Source of the DNA: Tistrella mobilis | GTDB taxonomy: Bacteria; Pseudomonadota; Alphaproteobacteria; Tistrellales; Tistrellaceae | Length of the DNA stretch: 64,000 nucleotides | Direction of reading: 5' to 3' | Assembly: GCF_041468085.1 (NCBI RefSeq) | Contig: NZ_CP121015.1 | Coordinates: forward strand, 516,071 to 580,070 | Shown: positions 62,921-64,000 of the stretch, one piece after another | Position numbering within the stretch: position 1 is the stretch's first letter | Layout: each line of letters begins with the position of its first letter | Translations under genes and position numbers: made by a program | Notes under the pieces: model-generated | Database searches by the model: none | What the model was told of the DNA's origin: nothing | Seen by the model: the letters and a program-made list of their open reading frames with translations, nothing else

Positions 62921-63327
62921 GGAAATGGAAAGCACCAGCCGTTTCTGCGGCCGGATGCCGCCGGTCCGCCGGTATCCTCCCGCCAGCGGTGGCAGCGGCG
63001 GTGGTATCCCCCTTGCCGTCGAGACAGCGGCCCGGACCGCTGCTGCCATCCGGGGCGCGCTCTATGCGGCTGCCGGCCGGACATCAGGCAACCGACCCTG
63101 CGGCAGATCGGCCGCAAGGATCATGATCGAGCTTGCGCCAGTTTTATCTGGATTGATCTGGCTGGATCTATCATTCGCCGGGCGTGCCCCACCCTCTCCG
63201 CTTCCCGGCCAGGGCGGAGGGGCAAGAGGGGGCAGGGGGCGGCAGAGGGGCAGGGGAGCAGGGGGCCAGGGGAGGGGATGAGAGCTGGGGGAGCACCGCC
63301 TCAGCGGTGGTGCCCGGTCAATATACA

Positions 63328-63350
63328 GATTGCGCAATATATATCTGGCA
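63328..63350 (+). repeat. Dispersed motif GATTG-N11-TCTGGCA, site 3
   Basis: ATTGCGCAAT is a perfect palindrome here, followed by ATATATCTGGCA and GGAAATGG. A shortened variant (GATTGATCTGGCAGGAAAC) lies near 63679. Confidence 0.6.
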
Positions 63351-63590
63351 GGAAATGGCTGTTGCCGGCCGGAACCAGACAGCACTGCACATCCTCTCCG
63401 CCCCGCCAGCCAGCTGCGGCCGACCCCGGGGCAGGGATGAGGGGTGGGGGTAGGGGGGCCCGGGGTACATCGGATGAAAACCGGGGGCCGGTCCACCCCG
63501 GCGTCCGCCCCGGCACCTGCCCTTGGGCGCGCCGCGCCCGGAACCTGGGGGATACGGCGCCCGTCCCGTCGCGGCCGGTATCGATCCAGC

Positions 63591-63640
63591 CAGTGCCAGC
63601 CAGTGCCAGCCAGTGCCAGCCAGTGCCAGCCAGTGCCAGC
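63591..63640. repeat. Five perfect copies of a 10-base repeat
   Basis: CAGTGCCAGC is repeated five times without change, a young slippage array and a likely strain-variable locus. Confidence 0.95.
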
Positions 63641-63971
63641 CGGCACGGGCTGCAAACAGATAGCGCCAGCTTTTTCCAGATTGATCTGGCAGGAAACAGC
63701 CATCACCAGCCCGATCCGTCCGGGGTCGCCGGCCGGCCATCCCGGGCTGGCGGCATCGGGTTGGCGGCATCGGATTGGCGGCACCGGGTTGGCAGTATCG
63801 GGCCAGATCCGGCGACAGACCATCTGATCCGGCAATATCGGGCCGGATCCGGCCATATCCTGCGGCATCAGGCCCGTTCCAGCGGGATCGCGCCTGTTCC
63901 TGCGATATCCGCCCCGATCACGCCTGATCCATCCGTTACCGGCTGGCTATAGAATGCGCTGTCTGTTTCAA

Positions 63972-63994
63972 GATTGCGCAATATTCTTCTGGCA
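63972..63994 (+). repeat. Dispersed motif GATTG-N11-TCTGGCA, site 4
   Basis: GATTGCGCAATATTCTTCTGG and CA then GGAAAT at the window edge, with the same spacing and orientation as sites 1-3. More copies may follow beyond the window. Confidence 0.6.
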
Positions 63995-64000
63995 GGAAAT

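Larger units (their letters stand above)
62460..64000. other. Non-coding repeat-rich region at the window edge
   Basis: 1.5 kb with no supportable gene on either strand: reading frames are long only through GC content and pass through repeats. It holds a 9-base minisatellite (62794-62877), five perfect 10-base repeats (63591-63640), four sites of the GATTG-N11-TCTGGCA motif and many GATC-rich imperfect repeats such as GATCTGG and GATCCGGC. It may continue past the window. Confidence 0.7.

Noticed and set aside
62737..63994. Sigma-54 promoters at the TCTGGCA...GGAAAT motifs
   Set aside because: The TGGCA element resembles a -24 box, but no TTGC follows at the required distance, and the conserved GATTG part upstream is unexplained by sigma-54.
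62500..64000. Several plus- and minus-strand open frames of 130-350 codons
   Set aside because: They run through minisatellites and short repeats, have odd composition, no ribosome sites and no recognisable domain.
1..64000. tRNA or rRNA genes
   Set aside because: I did not recognise any cloverleaf with a T-loop GGTTCGAATCC-like motif or any rRNA segment. A tRNAscan-SE and barrnap run would settle this.

Overview
The window is about 70 percent G+C, densely coded, with many ATGA-type start/stop overlaps and almost no lineage-neutral noise. Together with an alphaproteobacterial-type ECF sigma factor, a TIGR02587/TIGR02588 membrane pair and DUF892/hemerythrin stress proteins, this points to a high-GC alphaproteobacterium of the Rhodospirillales kind (Tistrella-like is my best guess, from impression only). 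A ParA/ribbon-helix-helix partition pair near 58 kb leaves open that the replicon is a megaplasmid or chromid. I recognised no rRNA, tRNA or cas gene.

Layout. (1) 0.2-18.4 kb: storage-glucan and trehalose metabolism: a DUF2934 protein, GlgE, a TreS-maltokinase fusion, GlgB, then 3.1 kb of nested tandem repeats, then a GlgX-TreZ fusion and MalQ. These genes cover trehalose to maltose to maltose-1-phosphate to glucan, branching, debranching and trehalose release. TreY, the usual partner of TreZ, is absent. (2) 18.5-20.1 kb: a truncated KAP-type NTPase, a MazEF pair behind a perfect palindrome, and a small membrane-anchored protein. (3) 20.6-33.5 kb: an ECF sigma factor, then a tightly coupled operon: epimerase, glycoside-hydrolase/epimerase fusion, B12-binding radical SAM enzyme, four GT-B glycosyltransferases, UDP-glucuronate decarboxylase-like enzyme, topoisomerase IB and a SAM methyltransferase. 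It looks like an undescribed glycan or glycolipid pathway. (4) 33.5-39.6 kb: stress proteins (SDR with an altered catalytic Lys, TIGR02587/TIGR02588, DUF4142, a ferritin-like protein, a hemerythrin-DUF892 fusion). Several operons in regions 1-4 carry GGAAC-N16/17-GTT-like sites typical of EcfG (general stress response) promoters, so I read 0-40 kb as one stress/desiccation island.

(5) 39.6-48.5 kb: a GNAT protein and a leftward operon of LLM monooxygenase, acyl-CoA-dehydrogenase-like flavoenzyme and a DppABCDF-type ABC importer behind a clear sigma-70 promoter. It is probably for scavenging an organosulfur or similar compound. (6) 47.8-51.0 and 59.0-59.5 kb: two small CRISPR arrays with type I-C-like repeats, transcribed away from each other from homologous leaders, with no cas genes between. 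A 1.4 kb tandem duplication has copied the 5' half of the LLM gene together with the trailer end of the left array. (7) 51.2-58.7 kb: LysR/SDR pair, alpha/beta hydrolase, VOC protein, a PimD/PimC-like acyl-CoA dehydrogenase pair, and the partition pair. (8) 59.5-62.3 kb: a decayed PIN toxin with an intact small antitoxin-like gene, and the methionine-salvage genes mtnB-mtnD-mtnC. (9) 62.3-64.0 kb: non-coding DNA with minisatellites and a dispersed motif GATTG-N11-TCTGGCA that also occurs upstream of parA.
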